Part shown: in pieces, positions 9,313-18,389 of the stretch
How positions within the stretch are numbered: position 1 is the first letter of the stretch
How the letters are laid out: each line of letters starts with the position of its first letter
From: Haloprofundus salilacus
Lineage (GTDB): Archaea; Halobacteriota; Halobacteria; Halobacteriales; Haloferacaceae
Assembly (NCBI RefSeq): GCF_020150815.1
Contig: NZ_CP083723.1
Location: forward strand, 744,001 to 808,000
Direction: 5' to 3'
DNA: 64,000 nucleotides
Made by a program: the position numbers and the translations under genes
The notes under the pieces: model-generated
Seen by the model: only the letters and a program-made list of their open reading frames with translations
Told to the model about the DNA's origin: nothing
The model's database searches: none

Positions 9313-10674
9313 TTACTCCAGATACTCCTCCTCGCGTTCGAGGTCGTCCGGGCTGTCGACGTCGGCGCGGCGACGGACGTCGACGCGGTAGTGTTCGAGG
9401 ATGTCGCGGCCCAGAAGTAGCGGGTAGTCCATGTGACTGCGGTCTTCGACGCTCGCGGTGACGGTGTGCTGGTTGCCGCCGATACCGATGACGAGGTCGA
9501 CGACCGGGCGGGCTTTTCCGTGCTTCATGCTGCCGGATTTGACGCGCGTCATGCTCTTGATGGGGCCTGCGCCGATTTCGGCGGCCAGCGAGGTGTCGAT
9601 ACTCGTCCGCGTCGCACCGGTGTCGGATTTGGCGAGCGTCTGGTTCGACCCGCTGGTGCCGCTGACGACCACCTCTTCGATGTAGCCGATCATCGGCACC
9701 TCCTCGTTCTCCGGCGGTTCGACGCGCGGCATCACCGACGGCCGCGAGTCGTCGAGCGTCGCCGACAGTTCGGTGACGCGGTCGTCGTCGACCTCGCCGC
9801 CCACGCGCTCGATAGCCAGTTTCGCGATGTACGGCGCGGGACTCTTGCCGGACGCTTTATAGAGCCCTTTGAATCCGGCCGTCGGGTTCACTTCGAGCAC
9901 GTACCAGCCGTCGTTACCTTCGACGAGGTCGACGCCCGCGTAGTCGAGACCGATGACTTCTGCCGCATAGAGCGCGGTTTCCGCGGCCTCGTCGGGCATC
10001 GTCTCGGTCGCGTTCTGCACGTCGCCGCCGAGGGCGACGTTCGTCCGCCAGTCACCCTCCGGTGCGTAGCGGTGCATCGCGCCGATTATCTTCTCGCCGA
10101 CGACGTAGACGCGAAGGTCGCGGTGTCGGTCGCTGTCGCGCTCGATGAGTTCCTGCAGGAACGCCTGTCGGTTCCCGACTTTCGGGTTGACCGGCTCGGT
10201 GAGGTCGACCTTCCACGTACCGCCGCCGTGGGTGCCGATCGCGGTCTTGTAGACGCCCACGTCGCCGAACTTCTGCCGGTCCTGGTTCAGTCGGTCGTTC
10301 GAGAGCGCGAGCAGCGCGTCCGGCACTCGGATGTTCCAGTCGGCCAGCGTCGCCGCCGTCGCGAACTTGTGGATGGCCGTCAGCACCGCGCTGGGTTCGT
10401 TGAGCATCGGGCGAACGCGGTTAAACGTCGTCGCCAGGCCGAGACCCTCGGCGGGTTCCTCGGTGTTCGACAGCAGCAGTCGGTTCGCGATGACGTCGAC
10501 GTTCGGTTCGATGAACACTTCGCTGTCCTCGATGCTCATCGCGGTGTTCTCGCGGCGGAGCCACACGGGCTGGTGACCGAGATCCTCGACGGCGTTCAGA
10601 ATCGCTTTCGTCTCCTTACTGTTGTGAAGCGAGAGAACTCCGACGCGTACCGTCTCGTCGTCTGAAAGAGCCAT
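9313..10674 (-). CDS. RimK-like ATP-grasp ligase fused to a retropepsin-like (RimB-type) protease domain
   Basis: 453 residues from ATG 10674. Residues ~10-300 form a RimK/LysX-type ATP-grasp domain (AFLQELI, DYAGVDLVEG, and the metal-binding end LEVNPTAGFKGLYKASG), which adds amino acids to a substrate carboxylate. Residues ~330-440 form an aspartic-protease-like domain with the catalytic signature DTGATRTSID and LLLGRDIL, as in RimB/DUF785 'ATP-dependent zinc protease' proteins. The fusion puts a ligase and a presumed hydrolase in one chain. The substrate is unknown. The neighbouring AstE-like gene is divergent and may be related. Confidence 0.88.
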   Translation of the reverse strand: MALSDDETVRVGVLSLHNSKETKAILNAVEDLGHQPVWLRRENTAMSIEDSEVFIEPNVDVIANRLLLSNTEEPAEGLGLATTFNRVRPMLNEPSAVLTAIHKFATAATLADWNIRVPDALLALSNDRLNQDRQKFGDVGVYKTAIGTHGGGTWKVDLTEPVNPKVGNRQAFLQELIERDSDRHRDLRVYVVGEKIIGAMHRYAPEGDWRTNVALGGDVQNATETMPDEAAETALYAAEVIGLDYAGVDLVEGNDGWYVLEVNPTAGFKGLYKASGKSPAPYIAKLAIERVGGEVDDDRVTELSATLDDSRPSVMPRVEPPENEEVPMIGYIEEVVVSGTSGSNQTLAKSDTGATRTSIDTSLAAEIGAGPIKSMTRVKSGSMKHGKARPVVDLVIGIGGNQHTVTASVEDRSHMDYPLLLGRDILEHYRVDVRRRADVDSPDDLEREEEYLE

Positions 10675-10828
10675 GTGGGCAGACGTACCAGATGCAGTTT
10701 CAAAGATATGCCGGTCCGAACACCCTCGGAAGCATCCAGCGGCGGGGTAACGTCGGTCTCGGCCCCGACGGCGACGCAGCGAATTATTCCGAACCGCCGG
10801 CGTTTTGTATGCGGCTCCGTCGATGGAG

Positions 10829-10836
10829 TTTATATA
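10829..10836 (+). promoter_or_regulatory. TATA box of the AstE-like gene
   Basis: The string tttatata centres about 26 nt before the ATG at 10859, the spacing expected for leaderless haloarchaeal transcripts. Inference from position and composition. Confidence 0.55.
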
Positions 10837-10858
10837 CGGCCCCGTCCGAGGGACGCCC

Positions 10859-11884
10859 ATGAGCGACGACTCGGCCTTCACCTACAACGGGGGGAGGGTC
10901 GACCCGGGCGAGACGCAGAACCTCCGGTACAGCGTGAGCGAGACGTATCTCGGCGACCCGGTTCGGATTCCGGTCACTATAATCAACGGCGAGCGCGACG
11001 GCCCGACGATGTTTCTCTCTGCGGCGGCGCACGGCGACGAACTGAACGGCATCGAAGTCGTCCGGACCGTCGCCCACGGATGGGACCACACGGAGCTCCG
11101 CGGGACACTCGTCTGCATGCCCGTTCTGAACGTGCCGGGCTTTCTCGCCCAGCAGCGATATCTCCCGATCATCGACCGCGACCTGAATCGCTCGTTTCCG
11201 GGGTCGGAGACGTCCACGAGCGCCAAGCGGATGGCGCACCAGATCTTCCACAACTTCATCGAACCGTGCGACCTCGGTCTCGACTTCCACACCTCGACGC
11301 GCGGTCGGACGAACATGCTCCACGTCCGCGGCGACCTCGACGACGAGGGGGTCAACCGCCTCGCCCGCGCGTTCGGCTCGAACGTTATCCTCGACGGCGA
11401 GGGACCGGACGGGTCGCTCCGCGGCGAGGCGACGCGGGCGGGTGTGCCGACGATCACCCTGGAGATGGGCGAGGCCCACCGGTTCCAGCGCGGCCTCATC
11501 GACGAGGCGCTCGCGGGCGTCGAGAGCGTCTTCGCCGAGTACGACCTCAGCGAGACCGCGAACGTCCGCTGGCCGGGGTGGCGGACGGTCATCACGGGCG
11601 ACCGCGAGAAGACGTGGATTCGCGCCGACGCCGGCGGCATCGTCGATATGCACTACTCCCGCGGCGCGCTGGTTCACGAGGGAGACCGCATCTGCACCAT
11701 CACGAACCCGTTTCTCGACGACAATATTCCCGTCGAAGCGCCGTTTACGGGCCTGCTTGTCGGTATCTTGGAGAACCCGGTCGTCTATCCGGGCAACCCC
11801 ATCTGCCACCTCGTCGAACTGAGCACGTCGACGCGGCGGGTGCTCGAACGCGAGCAGTCGCCCGCGGCGGAAGCCGAAACGTAG
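10859..11884 (+). CDS. Succinylglutamate desuccinylase / aspartoacylase-family zinc hydrolase
   Basis: 341 residues. Zinc-carboxypeptidase fold with HGDELNGIE (about residues 56-64), DRDLNRSFPG (~105-115) and DFHTSTRGRTN (~140-150). A C-terminal beta domain (~255-330) contains AGGIVDMH and resembles biotinyl-lipoyl-like extensions of AstE relatives. Members remove acyl groups from N-acyl amino acids or peptides. The divergent neighbour is a RimK-type ligase, and AstE-like plus RimK-like pairs are a common archaeal arrangement, so they may add and remove the same modification; this is inference. Confidence 0.9.
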   Translation: MSDDSAFTYNGGRVDPGETQNLRYSVSETYLGDPVRIPVTIINGERDGPTMFLSAAAHGDELNGIEVVRTVAHGWDHTELRGTLVCMPVLNVPGFLAQQRYLPIIDRDLNRSFPGSETSTSAKRMAHQIFHNFIEPCDLGLDFHTSTRGRTNMLHVRGDLDDEGVNRLARAFGSNVILDGEGPDGSLRGEATRAGVPTITLEMGEAHRFQRGLIDEALAGVESVFAEYDLSETANVRWPGWRTVITGDREKTWIRADAGGIVDMHYSRGALVHEGDRICTITNPFLDDNIPVEAPFTGLLVGILENPVVYPGNPICHLVELSTSTRRVLEREQSPAAEAET

Positions 11885-12023
11885 CGCGTCCGCCGCACTC
11901 CCGTCAACGCGAGATACATTCTTCAGTTCGGGAGGGAAAGCGGCAAAACAGGACGACCGCCCCGTTTCCGTGCGCGGATACACGTAACTTCTATAGCACC
12001 CCGGTTCCGAGACTCACGGGAGT

Positions 12024-12416
12024 ATGAGTCAATCGTACAATCGAGGCCTCGTGGAGGACTTCGGCCGCTGGCGGGAGTTCTCGGCTGGCATGTGGGCCTG
12101 GATTTTCCACAAGTTCACCGGATGGGTGCTGGTGGGCTACCTGTTCACCCACATCGCCGTCCTCTCGACGGCGCTGACGGGTCCGGAAGCCTACACCAGT
12201 ACCATCCAGGCGCTGGAGATGCAGCCTATCGTGCGCATCCTCGAGGTGGGGCTGCTCGCCGTGGCGGTGTTCCACATCCTCAACGGAATTCGGCTCCTGT
12301 TCGTGGACCTCGGCGTCGGACTGGGCGCACAGGACAAGAGTTTCTACGCGTCGCTGGTACTGACGGGCGCCATCGTCGTCGCGAGTATCCCGACGTTCGT
12401 CGCGGGGGCGTTCTGA
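12024..12416 (+). CDS. sdhC: Succinate dehydrogenase cytochrome b556 subunit
   Basis: 130 residues with three membrane helices (about 35-55, 70-95, 110-130). The motif [20 protein letters not shown] near the N-terminus and His residues in FTHI and AVFHILNG are fitting haem or quinone-site ligands. It anchors complex II to the membrane. First gene of sdhCDBA; a weak TATA-like cttctatag lies ~30 nt upstream. One base separates its stop from sdhD. Confidence 0.94.
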   Translation: MSQSYNRGLVEDFGRWREFSAGMWAWIFHKFTGWVLVGYLFTHIAVLSTALTGPEAYTSTIQALEMQPIVRILEVGLLAVAVFHILNGIRLLFVDLGVGLGAQDKSFYASLVLTGAIVVASIPTFVAGAF

Positions 12417-12417
12417 G

Positions 12418-12789
12418 ATGGCGGAGCGCTACTCCTCGTTCGAGCGCGGCGGCCGACGGTGGCTGTGGCAGCGCATCACGGCGGCGTTCCTCGTCGTCGT
12501 GCTCGCGTTCCACTTCTTCCTGCTTCACTTCGTCAACCACGCCGACGAGGTGACGTTCGCCATGAGCCAGGCCCGAATGGAGTCGCTGACGTACTTCTCG
12601 TTGATGATCCTGTTCCTCGTCACCGCGACGTTCCATGGCGTCAACGGCGTCTACAACGCGCTCGTCAACCAGGGACTCGAAGGCACGAAGCTGAGCGTCG
12701 TGAAGTGGACGCTCGTCGTCGCCAGCGCGGTCCTCATCGTACAGGGCGTTCGAACCGCACTCGCGTGGGCCGGAGGCGTTCCGATTTAA
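12418..12789 (+). CDS. sdhD: Succinate dehydrogenase membrane anchor subunit
   Basis: 123 residues, three hydrophobic helices (about 20-45, 58-80, 95-118). His residues lie in AFHFFLLHFVNHAD and ATFHGVNG. With SdhC it forms the quinone-reducing membrane domain. The gene starts one base after the sdhC stop and ends two bases before sdhB. Confidence 0.93.
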   Translation: MAERYSSFERGGRRWLWQRITAAFLVVVLAFHFFLLHFVNHADEVTFAMSQARMESLTYFSLMILFLVTATFHGVNGVYNALVNQGLEGTKLSVVKWTLVVASAVLIVQGVRTALAWAGGVPI

Positions 12790-12790
12790 C

Positions 12791-13672
12791 ATGAGCACAC
12801 AAGAGCAGAAACCCAAGAATCAGACGGACACCGACACCGAATCGGCCGACGAGGATATCATCGCGGGAAGTTCGCCGCAGCAGCGTCGACTCCGCGAGAA
12901 GCGTGGCAAGGAGATTCCCACACCGGAGGAGAAAGCCCAGTCCGAGGACTCGATTCACCTCAAGGTGTTCCGCTACGATCCCGAAGTCGAGGGGAAACAG
13001 GAACCTCGCTTCGACGACTTCCACGTCCCTTACTACAAGGGGATGACGGTGCTTGACGCGCTCATCCACGCACGCGACCACTTCGACTCCTCACTAACGT
13101 TCCGGCACTCGTGTCGCCAGGCGATCTGCGGCTCCGACGCGATGTTCGTCAACGGCCGTCAGCGACTCTGCTGTAAGACGCAGCTATCGGACCTCGAAGA
13201 GCCGGTTCGCGTCGAACCCCTGCCGCATCAGGAGGTCATCAAAGACCTGGTCGTCGACATGGAACACTTCTACGACCAGATGGAGGCGGTCGAACCGTAC
13301 TTCCAGACGAACGACCTGCCCGACGGGGAGCTCGACGAGCAGCGCCAGTCGCGCGAGAACCGCGAGAAAGTGAAGATGTCGACGCGGTGCATCTGGTGCG
13401 GCGCCTGCATGTCCTCGTGTAACATCGCGGCGGGCGACAACGAGTACCTCGGCCCGGCAGCCATCAACAAGGCGTACCGCTTCGCGATGGACGAGCGTGA
13501 GGGCACGGACATGAAGGAGCACCGCATGCGCATCCTCGAGCAGGAACACGGCGTCTGGCGCTGTCAGACGCAGTTCTCCTGCACCGAGGTCTGCCCGAAA
13601 GACATCCCGCTGACGGCACACATCCAGGAACTCAAGCGAGAGGCCGTCAAGAACAACCTGAAGTTCTGGTAG
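12791..13672 (+). CDS. sdhB: Succinate dehydrogenase iron-sulfur subunit
   Basis: 293 residues. After an acidic N-terminal extension of ~55 residues comes the [2Fe-2S] ferredoxin domain (CRQAICGSDAM, then LCC), followed by the C-terminal clusters CIWCGACMSSC and CTEVCPKDIP. It passes electrons from FAD in SdhA to the membrane quinone. Archaeal-type order C-D-B-A. Confidence 0.95.
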   Translation: MSTQEQKPKNQTDTDTESADEDIIAGSSPQQRRLREKRGKEIPTPEEKAQSEDSIHLKVFRYDPEVEGKQEPRFDDFHVPYYKGMTVLDALIHARDHFDSSLTFRHSCRQAICGSDAMFVNGRQRLCCKTQLSDLEEPVRVEPLPHQEVIKDLVVDMEHFYDQMEAVEPYFQTNDLPDGELDEQRQSRENREKVKMSTRCIWCGACMSSCNIAAGDNEYLGPAAINKAYRFAMDEREGTDMKEHRMRILEQEHGVWRCQTQFSCTEVCPKDIPLTAHIQELKREAVKNNLKFW

Positions 13673-13717
13673 TGACGCTCAAGCTCACCCAGTCCTAACA
13701 ACGATCAAAAATCAGAT

Positions 13718-15625
13718 ATGTACGAACACGACGTAATCGTAGTCGGCGCGGGCGGCGCCGGTTTGCGCGCCGCGATAGCGGCGCAGGAAGAGGGGGCGGA
13801 CGTGGCTATCGTCTCGAAACTCCACCCCGTACGCAGTCACACGGGCGCGGCGGAAGGCGGCATCAACGCCGCGCTCCGCGACGGCGACTCGTGGGAGGAC
13901 CACGCGTACGACACGATGAAGGGGTCGGACTACCTCGGCGACGCCCCGGCCATCGAAACGCTCTGTCAGGACAGTCCGAAGGAGACCATCCAACTCGAAC
14001 ACTGGGGGATGGCGTTCTCCCGCGACGACGACGGCCGCGTCAGTCAGCGGCCGTTCGGCGGCCTCTCGTTCCCGCGAACGACGTACGCGGGCGCGGAGAC
14101 GGGCCACCAGTTGCTCCACACGATGTACGAGCAGCTCGTCAAGCGCGGCATCAAGGTGTACGACGAGTGGTACGTGCTCAATCTCGCGGTCTCCGACGAG
14201 GAGGTCCCCGAGGACCGGAGCTGCCACGGCATCGTCGCCTACGACATCCAGTCAGGCGAGGTGTCGGGCTTCCGCGCCCGCAACGGCGTCATCCTCGCGA
14301 CGGGCGGCCCCGGCCAGGTGTACGACCACACGACCAACGCCGTCGCCAACACCGGCGACGGGGTGGCGATGGCCTACCGCGCGGGCGTCCCGATGGAGGA
14401 CATGGAGTTCATCCAGTTCCACCCGACGACGCTTCCGTCGACGGGCGTCCTCATCACCGAGGGGGTCCGCGGCGAGGGTGGCATCCTCTACAACAAAAAC
14501 GGCGAACGGCTGATGTTCGAGTACGGCTACGCGAACAACGCCGGCGAACTCGCATCCCGCGACGTGGTGTCGCGCGCCGAACTCACCGAGATAAACGCGG
14601 GGCGCGGCATCGACGACGAGTACGTCCACCTCGACATGCGTCACCTCGGCCAAGAGCGCATCATCGACCGCCTTGAGAACATCGTCCACCTCTCGGAGGA
14701 CTTCGAGGGCGTCGACCCGCTCGAAGAGCCGATGCCGGTAAAGCCCGGCCAGCACTACGCGATGGGAGGCGTCGAAACCGACGAGAACGGTGAGACCTGC
14801 ATCTCCGGACTGTACGCCGCCGGCGAGTGCGCCTGCGCCTCCGTCCACGGGTCGAACCGTCTCGGCGGCAACGCGCTGCCGGAACTCATCGTCTTCGGTC
14901 GTCGCGCCGGCGCGCACGCCGCCGGCAAGGACCTCGGGACGGCGAAGATTACGACCGGCAAGCGTGGCGAGTGGGAGGCCGGCGAGGTCGATACTCCCGT
15001 TGCGCCCGGTGCAGTTGGTGGAGCGGACGAGGACGCCGTCGCCGACGGGGGGAAAGCGCCCGACAGCGGTGAGCCGAGCGACGCGAGGCGAGCCTCGTCA
15101 CGGGCGGAGCGAAGTGACGGCGGGGCGGTAGCGACCACTGGCGACGAGATCGTCGACCGCGCCGTCGACGCCGAGCACCGCCGCATCGACCGCCTGATGA
15201 ACAAGGACGACGGCGTCCAGCACGCCGAAATCCGCTCTGCGGTGCAGAAGTCGATGACCCGGCACGTCAACGTCTTCCGCGAGAAGGAGGGGCTGAAGCA
15301 GGCGCTCCGGGACCTCCGCGAGGCACGCGAGCGCTACACGGACGTCTACGTCGACGACCCGTCGCGGACGTACAACACGGATCTCATCCAGACCATCGAG
15401 ACGCGCAACATCCTCGACCTGGCGGAGGCCATCACGCTCGGCGCGCTCGCACGCGACGAGTTCCGCGGCGCGCACTGGCGCAAGGAGCACCAGGAACGCG
15501 ACGACGAGAACTGGCTGAAACACACGATGCTGTCGTGGAACGACGGATCGCCGGAACTCTGGTACAAACCTGTCATCCTCGAAGGCGAGGAAAAGACGTA
15601 CGAGCCGAAGATTCGCAGCTACTGA
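13718..15625 (+). CDS. sdhA: Succinate dehydrogenase flavoprotein subunit (with low-complexity insert)
   Basis: 635 residues. The FAD-binding Rossmann motif GAGGAGLRAAIAAQEEG lies at the N-terminus, the flavinylation His in RSHTGAAEGG, and substrate-site segments are LFEYGY-like and HGSNRLGGNALPEL. It oxidises succinate to fumarate in the TCA cycle. Residues about 425-475 form an Ala/Gly/Ser/Asp-rich insert between the catalytic and helical C-terminal domains; the DNA there (15005-15130) has small hairpins. It is spaced 45 bp from sdhB, with its own likely ribosome site. Confidence 0.95.
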   Translation: MYEHDVIVVGAGGAGLRAAIAAQEEGADVAIVSKLHPVRSHTGAAEGGINAALRDGDSWEDHAYDTMKGSDYLGDAPAIETLCQDSPKETIQLEHWGMAFSRDDDGRVSQRPFGGLSFPRTTYAGAETGHQLLHTMYEQLVKRGIKVYDEWYVLNLAVSDEEVPEDRSCHGIVAYDIQSGEVSGFRARNGVILATGGPGQVYDHTTNAVANTGDGVAMAYRAGVPMEDMEFIQFHPTTLPSTGVLITEGVRGEGGILYNKNGERLMFEYGYANNAGELASRDVVSRAELTEINAGRGIDDEYVHLDMRHLGQERIIDRLENIVHLSEDFEGVDPLEEPMPVKPGQHYAMGGVETDENGETCISGLYAAGECACASVHGSNRLGGNALPELIVFGRRAGAHAAGKDLGTAKITTGKRGEWEAGEVDTPVAPGAVGGADEDAVADGGKAPDSGEPSDARRASSRAERSDGGAVATTGDEIVDRAVDAEHRRIDRLMNKDDGVQHAEIRSAVQKSMTRHVNVFREKEGLKQALRDLREARERYTDVYVDDPSRTYNTDLIQTIETRNILDLAEAITLGALARDEFRGAHWRKEHQERDDENWLKHTMLSWNDGSPELWYKPVILEGEEKTYEPKIRSY

Positions 15626-15695
15626 ACCCGGTCTCTTCGTTTTCGACGCCCCGACGACCAACGACTATTAGTTTTCGCCGGTAGTAGTTTCGTCC

Positions 15696-15793
15696 GGAAG
15701 GGTGGCTCAGTGGTAGAGCAACCGCCGTTCGGGTGCGTACGCATCCACGGTGGATTACTTAGGCTTCGCGTGGTTCGACTCCCGCCCCTTCCG
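15696..15793 (+). tRNA. tRNA-like locus, possibly intron-containing tRNA-Arg(TCG) or a decayed tRNA
   Basis: Acceptor strands GGAAGGG and CCCTTCC pair perfectly, followed by G. The D-arm (GCTC...GAGC) and the T-loop TTCGACT are normal. The T-stem pairs only if one T is bulged (GCG-t-GG with CCCGC). Between the arms lies a long imperfect hairpin. A stem CCGCC/GGTGG would present anticodon TCG with an extra ~15 nt, an archaeal-intron-like size, but leaves a 14-nt variable region with no clear stem. Either an unusual gene or a pseudogene. Confidence 0.4.
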
Positions 15794-16043
15794 TCAGACG
15801 CCTGCAGCTTCCGTCCGACTCCCGGCAGTTCGCCCACGAACGATCGTTCGGAATCCGGCAAATCACGACGACAGTCGAAAACGTACCGCCCGAAACGTCG
15901 GCCTCCCCGGCGACGGACGAGTTACTCGAATCCGTAGAAATCCTTCAAAGGGAGCCAAAACCTCCGATTTCGACGATTCGATGAGTTTTCGACGAATGTC
16001 GTAGAGGAGTTTTATTATTGTCGAAGGCGTTGTCGGGAGCAAG

Positions 16044-16268
16044 ATGATGTCGCAACCGAGTCAGCGGGTAACCGTCCCCGACACGCTCTGCTCCCCCCGT
16101 GCAAAACTCGTGTATCTGTACCTGTCGACGCACGGCGACGCCACCGTCGCGGAACTTCAGGAGAGTCTCGCCATGACGAAACTGACCCTCTACAGCATCC
16201 TTCGAACGCTACAAGGGGAGGGACTCGTCGGACGCGACGCCGACTCCGAGCGCTACTCGCTCGTCTGA
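16044..16268 (+). CDS. Small winged-helix (TrmB/MarR-like) DNA-binding protein
   Basis: 74 residues, almost entirely one winged helix: AKLVYLYLSTHGDATVAELQ, then LTLYSILRTLQGEGLVGRD. No sensor domain. It is probably a stand-alone regulator; targets unknown. Two consecutive ATGs (16044, 16047) are possible starts. Convergent with the zinc-ribbon gene at 16432. Confidence 0.8.
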   Translation: MMSQPSQRVTVPDTLCSPRAKLVYLYLSTHGDATVAELQESLAMTKLTLYSILRTLQGEGLVGRDADSERYSLV

Positions 16269-16273
16269 TTCAG

Positions 16274-16432
16274 TCATCGATTTCTCGGTGCGCGCGCTTT
16301 CCTGACGGTCGCGCCGTCTCTCACCATGTCGTCGCAGCGCGGGCAGACTCGCGGGTTCTCCACCCCTTCGGGTGTAAAGACGCGGGCGTACGCGCGGGTG
16401 ACGAACGCGCCGCAGTTTTCACATTCAGGCAT
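16274..16432 (-). CDS. Small zinc-ribbon protein (DUF7563-like)
   Basis: 52 residues starting MPECENCGAFVTRAYARVF and ending with a basic tail. Two Cys pairs (CxxC at residues 4-7 and CPRC at 30-33) form a zinc ribbon. Proteins of this kind are widespread one-domain haloarchaeal microproteins of unknown function. The stop lies 6 bp from the convergent winged-helix gene. Confidence 0.75.
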   Translation of the reverse strand: MPECENCGAFVTRAYARVFTPEGVENPRVCPRCDDMVRDGATVRKARAPRNR

Positions 16433-16475
16433 ACCGATACGTTTCGGGGGTACCTGTATATAAAATTTCTTGGAC

Positions 16476-16562
16476 TCAGAGCAGTGTCAGCAGTACTCCG
16501 AGCAGAATGAGCACGAACAGCAACGAAACGACGCCGACGAAAAACCGGTCTGCTGCATCCAT
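16476..16562 (-). CDS. 28-residue single-helix membrane microprotein
   Basis: A short frame MDAADRFFVGVVSLLFVLIL followed by LGVLLTLL and TGA. It is one strongly hydrophobic helix after a short charged head, which a random GC-rich frame seldom gives. No function is known. It lies between the zinc-ribbon and the membrane-protein gene on the same strand and could be co-transcribed. Confidence 0.45.
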   Translation of the reverse strand: MDAADRFFVGVVSLLFVLILLGVLLTLL

Positions 16563-16616
16563 CGTGTCAAGAGTGTACACCGGTTCGACATAAGCGTTCG
16601 CCAGTTTTCGCCGTCG

Positions 16617-17240
16617 TCACAGCTCTCTCTCGAATCCGCGGACCGTCGCTTCGACGGAGAGCGTGGCCGCCAGAATCAGCAGACAGATACCGAAGACGAG
16701 CGCGAGAACCGAGACCTCCACCACATTGACACCGAGACCCGCCTGCGCGAACGGGTTGTCGCCGCCGGCGGCGACATAACCCTCCACGGTCTTGACGCCG
16801 CCGAATCCGAGTAGGACGAACACCTGCGTCATCGCCGTCGCGAATCCGCCGGTGACGAACCCGAGAAGCGAGCAGACCGCTTCGGCGTTGAGCAACTCGC
16901 GGGCCTGCGTCTCGTTCATCGATCGACCGAGCCGAAGTCGCCGGATGCCGACCACGGCGTGGCCGACACCGGTCAGCGAGAGGAGGGCGACGGCAACTAA
17001 CCCGACGAACGCGACCTTCGGCGCGGAAAACGCGACGCCGCCGGCGAAGTACGACTCTCGAACCGCCGAGGGCAACGCCGCGAGCGTCGGATACAGCGCC
17101 GCCAGCGAGAGGAGGAGATAGCTCTCCCACGTGAGCTTTCGCGCGATCGACTGCTGAAAGAGGGTGTGTCGCTCCGCTTGCAGTCGCTCGTAGGCGGACT
17201 CGCCCAAGAGCGCGTCGGCAATCGGATCTTCGACAGCCAC
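16617..17240 (-). CDS. Multi-pass membrane protein of unknown function
   Basis: From GTG 17240 it has 207 residues with four hydrophobic segments (about 35-60, 70-95, 130-155, 170-200). I recognise no family. GTG 17240 is preferred because residues further upstream are low-complexity and unlike a signal; ATG 17405 is the next ATG. Single-gene context, with no operon partner. Confidence 0.6.
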   Translation of the reverse strand: MAVEDPIADALLGESAYERLQAERHTLFQQSIARKLTWESYLLLSLAALYPTLAALPSAVRESYFAGGVAFSAPKVAFVGLVAVALLSLTGVGHAVVGIRRLRLGRSMNETQARELLNAEAVCSLLGFVTGGFATAMTQVFVLLGFGGVKTVEGYVAAGGDNPFAQAGLGVNVVEVSVLALVFGICLLILAATLSVEATVRGFEREL

Positions 17241-17566
17241 GCTGGAGGCTCCTTGCTCCCAGTATTTGTAATTGGCGGCAAACGGTCGTTTGGCGTGAAC
17301 GTCAGTCGACGTCCCAGCAACTCCGCGCGTCGGCGAGAGAGCGAAAGACGGTGCAACTCGTCGACTCGCCACCTCGACGACGTGCGTCGTGCGCACGTCT
17401 GACACAACTATTTAACGCTCCCGAATAGGTATCAACGTGCAGTAAACTCTTGCACAACGAACTACTGCACACATCGTCGCGCCGCGGAAGCGCCGCGACA
17501 TCCTGACACACCTTCTCGACGCCGTCGCCGACGCGGAGCCAGCGCTGGGCAGTCGAACGAAGCTGA

Positions 17567-18241
17567 CTACTCGGGTGTGCGACGGAACAGGCGCAGCGTG
17601 TCGTTTTTGAGCCGCTCGGACGCCGTTTCGGTGAACCCCCGCGTCGAGAAGACTCGCCCCCAGTGTCGATAGTACAGCGGGAACTCGTCGTTGACGTAGT
17701 TCACCTCGGGCTGGTCAGGATACGCACATGGGTCGAACTCCTCGGGGGTCTCGGACTCACCGACCGTCTCGTCACCGTCGTGGGCTTTCCCCTCTATCTC
17801 GACGGTGACGAGGCGCTCGCTCGTGACGCGCGCGAGTTCGTCGAACACCCACCCGTTCTCCGGATGGATGTGCTGGAGCGTCTCCATCGAGTAGACGACG
17901 TCGAACGCGTCGTCGTCGAACTCAGTGACAACGTTCTCGATGGCGTCGATGTAGAACGTTCCGGCCGCCGCGAGCTCGGGGTACACCTGCCGCATCACCG
18001 TCATCGCCTCCTCGTTGACGTCGATACCGTGGAGGTTCCGGTAGCCGTGATCATAGAGGTGCGCGAGATGTCGACCCGAACTACAGCCGAGTTCCAGAAT
18101 CGAGACGTTCGACCCGGGTTCGGCGTCGATACACCGACGAATCGCCTCGCTGGACTCGTTCGGACCGTAGTAGGCGTAGTAGTCCGGGGAGAACTCACCG
18201 GAGCGTTCGGCCCACCGCTGACGGATCTCGTCGGGGTTCAT
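17567..18241 (-). CDS. SAM-dependent methyltransferase
   Basis: 224 residues, class I Rossmann methyltransferase. Motif I is ILELGCSSGRHLAHL (about 49-63), the acidic ribose-binding turn is HGIDVNEEAM, and the post-II segment is FDVVYSMETLQHI. The N-terminal RQRWAERSGEFSPDYYAYYG is typical of ubiE/small-molecule type methyltransferases. The substrate is not predictable. Confidence 0.87.
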   Translation of the reverse strand: MNPDEIRQRWAERSGEFSPDYYAYYGPNESSEAIRRCIDAEPGSNVSILELGCSSGRHLAHLYDHGYRNLHGIDVNEEAMTVMRQVYPELAAAGTFYIDAIENVVTEFDDDAFDVVYSMETLQHIHPENGWVFDELARVTSERLVTVEIEGKAHDGDETVGESETPEEFDPCAYPDQPEVNYVNDEFPLYYRHWGRVFSTRGFTETASERLKNDTLRLFRRTPE

Positions 18242-18389
18242 ATGCGAAGGTGACCGCCCGCGCGGTTAAGTACCCGGTTCCGTCCGGTTCGGTTCCGCCG
18301 GCGCTCGAAGCGCGAAGCGACCCGCTCGCGGAGTTGGCGCTAAAAATGGGTGGTTCAGTGAAGAATCGATGCCGAGCGACGTTCGGTTA

